Of a stretch of 64,000 nucleotides of DNA, positions 61,826 to 64,000 are shown in pieces. Position numbers and translations under genes: made by a program. Source of the stretch: Turicibacter faecis (GTDB lineage Bacteria; Bacillota_I; Bacilli_A; MOL361; Turicibacteraceae); the NCBI RefSeq assembly GCF_037076425.1, contig NZ_AP028127.1, positions 464,001 to 528,000 of the forward strand, read 5' to 3'. Each line of letters starts with the position of its first letter. Position 1 is the first letter of the stretch. The notes beneath the pieces were generated by a model that saw only the letters and a program-made list of their open reading frames with translations, searched no databases and was not told where the DNA came from.

Positions 61826-62991
61826 TTTAATACTTTATAGTGTTGTCGATATTGTTTAGGCGTTTGGCCCGTGAATTTTTTAAAGTTTTTTGTAAAATGA
61901 CTTTGATCAGTAAAATGTAGAAGGCTACAAATTTCAAGGATAGAATGATTCGTCATGGCGAGGAGTTGTTTGGCCTCCTTAATTTTTTCTCGCATCATAT
62001 ATTCACTAATGGTCATGTTCATTTCTTTTTTAAATAACCGCGCTAGATAGCTAGGATTAAAGTGTAGTGCCTGACAGACATCGTGGACGGAAGGATTTTG
62101 ATAAAGATTTTTTCTTATATAAAAGGTGACCTCTTTAACTGTTTGCGAGTTTTTCGTTCGCCTTAAGGCGTGCACCCGATGGGTCAAGTCAATTAACGCA
62201 CTGATTTTTAATTGATTTAAAGTTGTTAAGTCGGTTGTTTTATTGATTTCTTGTAAATAGAAGGTATTGATTTTGTAACTAATGGCAATTGGAAGTCCAC
62301 TCTCCCTCGCGGTTTTTGAAGCAACAATAATCATGGAAGCAACCATTGTTTTCATCGTTTGAAGTGGAGTTTCTTTAAGGTGGTCGGAAAGAAGTGGAAA
62401 AGGGTTTATGCGATCGAGGATTGGCAGAAGTTCTTTCACCCGTCCATGGCTAACACAGGCAAGGATTTGGTTTTCATATTGGATGTCACCAGGAATGTGT
62501 GTGTGAACATGGTCGTCAATTCGGATAAAGGTGAAGTCCTGTCGAAGTTTATCTTCTAATTGAGAAATCATAGCCTCGTTATAGAAGTTTTCCTTTAAAA
62601 TGTCCTCGACGGTAAGGCGTTGCTGATTGATGAGCAAATGAACTAAGGCGGCTTGATGTAAAATCTGATTTAAACATGATGATGTTGTTTCAGCTTCTAA
62701 CGGTATAGATGGTTTGTTAAGGCAGGGCCCCATGACGTAGGTTATGGGGTTCATTTTTGTTTTTAAGTCACTAACAAAAATAAATGCCTCATTGGCTGGA
62801 GAAAATTTAATTTGCGGATAGGGGTGAAGATTTGAAAAGTCATAAATAGATGTCATCCATTCGGAAGGGGGAGTCTCAGAACCTATCTGTTGATGTTTAT
62901 CAGTGATGACTTGAACAGGCCATCCAAATCCCTGTTCAAGCAATGCTTTCATGTAAGCGATGTCGTGTATAAAATGGGAAAATGTCGTCAT
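61822..62991 (-). CDS. AraC family transcriptional regulator
   Basis: 389 residues from ATG 62991 after GAGGTG. Seen: two helix-turn-helix motifs at the C-terminus (VHDVCQALHFNPSYLARLFK and ILEICSLLHFTDQSHFTKNF, ending TGQTPKQYRQHYK), preceded by a large N-terminal sensing part (residues 1-280) of a type common in Firmicute two-domain AraC proteins. The inducer is not identifiable. It is divergent from the MATE exporter gene with 140 bases between, so it probably controls that gene (inference). Confidence 0.92.
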   Translation of the reverse strand: MTTFSHFIHDIAYMKALLEQGFGWPVQVITDKHQQIGSETPPSEWMTSIYDFSNLHPYPQIKFSPANEAFIFVSDLKTKMNPITYVMGPCLNKPSIPLEAETTSSCLNQILHQAALVHLLINQQRLTVEDILKENFYNEAMISQLEDKLRQDFTFIRIDDHVHTHIPGDIQYENQILACVSHGRVKELLPILDRINPFPLLSDHLKETPLQTMKTMVASMIIVASKTARESGLPIAISYKINTFYLQEINKTTDLTTLNQLKISALIDLTHRVHALRRTKNSQTVKEVTFYIRKNLYQNPSVHDVCQALHFNPSYLARLFKKEMNMTISEYMMREKIKEAKQLLAMTNHSILEICSLLHFTDQSHFTKNFKKFTGQTPKQYRQHYKVLN

Positions 62992-63131
62992 ATCACACCT
63001 CATTTTAGTCAAATTCATTATAAAAAGGTCAAATTTATACTTAAAATATTTAAAATTCCATGATAATATTATTCAGGCTTAAAAACAAGTCTTTTAGTTA
63101 AATAAAAAAGGAGTTAAGGAGGTTGTCGGGA

Positions 63132-64000
63132 ATGATGCAAGAAAATATATTAGGAACCGAAAAGATTTCAAAATTATTTATAAAGTTTTCAATTCCTGCT
63201 ATTTTATCGTTAACGATAGCAGGGGTTCAAACAATGGTAGATGGAATCTTTTTAGGAAACTTTGTTGGAACGAATGCGATGGCGAGTGTCAATATTGCCG
63301 CTCCGTTTATGCAATTGATGATCGGGATGAATATGATTGTCGGAATTGGGGGAGCCAGTTATATTGGGCGCAGTTTAGGTGAAAAAGATTTTAAACGAGC
63401 GCAAGATATTTTTAAATCAGCCTGTCTTTTTATGCTAGGGTTATCTTTAATTGTTGCTTGTTTGGGGTTTACTTTTAATCAGCAATTAGCGACTTTTTTA
63501 GGAGCGAATGAGGTTTTACTTGCGGATTCAGCAACGTATATTAAAATCTTAGCGTTATTTGCTCCATTTATTAGTTTCTCATTTATTTTAGGAATTTTCG
63601 TTCGTTGTATCGGAAAACCAAATGTCTTTTTATTTAGTTCAATCGCTAGCTTTTTTGCAAATATTATTTTAAATTATGTGTTAATTAAACAGTTAAAGTT
63701 AGGGATTGTAGGGGCTCCAATCGCAACTGGGTTATCATTTACCACTTCTTTTTTAATTGCAGCGATTCCGTTTATTAAAAAGAGTTCGGTTTTAAACTTT
63801 TTTACTGGAACGTTTAATTTAAAGTTTACGGGGCAATTGTTATATAACGGCTCATCGGAAGGGATTTCTTCGTTAGCAACAGCCATTTCAACGTTTGTGT
63901 TTAACATGGCATTTATGGAAATTGCCGGTGAAGATGGTGTTTCGGCCTTTACGGCAATTGGATACATTTCCTTGTTTGCGTCATTAATTGTTTGTGGGAT
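63132..64000 (+). CDS. MATE family efflux transporter, 5' part (cut by window end)
   Basis: The frame opens at ATG 63132 (or 63135), nine bases after AAGGAGG, and is still open at the last base, so only about 289 residues are visible of the usual 440-460. Seen: an opening NILGTEKISKLFIKFSIPA, then QTMVDGIFLGNFVGTNAMAS and GIGGASYIGRSLGEKDFKRA, typical of the DinF/MepA branch of multidrug and toxic compound exporters driven by Na+ or H+. It is divergent from the AraC regulator. Confidence 0.93.
   Translation, partial: MMQENILGTEKISKLFIKFSIPAILSLTIAGVQTMVDGIFLGNFVGTNAMASVNIAAPFMQLMIGMNMIVGIGGASYIGRSLGEKDFKRAQDIFKSACLFMLGLSLIVACLGFTFNQQLATFLGANEVLLADSATYIKILALFAPFISFSFILGIFVRCIGKPNVFLFSSIASFFANIILNYVLIKQLKLGIVGAPIATGLSFTTSFLIAAIPFIKKSSVLNFFTGTFNLKFTGQLLYNGSSEGISSLATAISTFVFNMAFMEIAGEDGVSAFTAIGYISLFASLIVCG

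Overview
The window reads as a chromosomal segment of a low-GC, endospore-forming gut Firmicute. The 16S gene, three alpha/beta-type small acid-soluble spore protein genes, a bile salt hydrolase and a beta-glucoside PTS together point to Turicibacter or a close relative (inference from remembered 16S wording and gene content; no database search was possible). Nearly all genes start with a recognisable AGGAGG-type site and many end at clear intrinsic terminators. I saw no intact insertion sequence, prophage or CRISPR array.

Left part (1-26 kb). A Fic enzyme lies at the 3' side of a tmRNA gene (ssrA, minus strand). An acidic secreted protein with a barrel-like end domain, a LysR regulator and a long glutamate synthase gene without its small subunit follow. 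Then come an AI-2E family permease and a spore photoproduct lyase relative that lacks the family's catalytic cysteine. A textbook beta-glucoside operon follows: an RNA antiterminator target with overlapping terminator, a LicT-type antiterminator, a second unusual target-like hairpin, a PTS IIBCA and a GH1 6-phospho-beta-glucosidase. After it are an LCP cell-wall ligase, a U32 protein, a DUF421 membrane protein, a TtcA-like tRNA thiolase, three SASP genes with sigma-G-like promoters, an ArsC/thioredoxin pair, a DUF402 phosphatase and an M29 aminopeptidase.

Centre (26-32 kb). A complete rrn operon (16S-23S-5S) is driven by three tandem promoters, each followed by the same AGTCGCC start region. 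It is followed by seven tRNA genes (Asn, Glu, Val, Thr, His, Cys, Leu) and a terminator. Long complementary stems flank 16S and 23S.

Right part (32-64 kb). Here are tRNA modification genes (queG, trmL), a two-component system with a BcrAB-like ABC exporter, phosphoglucomutase, and a variable-looking stretch at 41-45.6 kb. That stretch holds a 700-base region without a convincing gene, a nucleoid-associated protein, two related blocks of TGTATCATTTT repeats, a 12-G homopolymer inside a small reading frame, a small membrane protein and a Panacea/SocA-type antitoxin without a recognisable toxin. It is the best candidate for an undescribed system. Next come a MurJ-type flippase, two tandem PAS plus degenerate-GGDEF proteins, a bile salt hydrolase, a cation/proton antiporter, and a ParA-type ATPase in an operon with an unknown partner, a lipoprotein and a CPBP membrane protease. 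The end holds an Xre regulator followed by duplicated YbjQ genes and a yxlEFG-like ABC module, a membrane-anchored Mrr-like protein, an AraC regulator and the start of a MATE exporter cut by the window edge.
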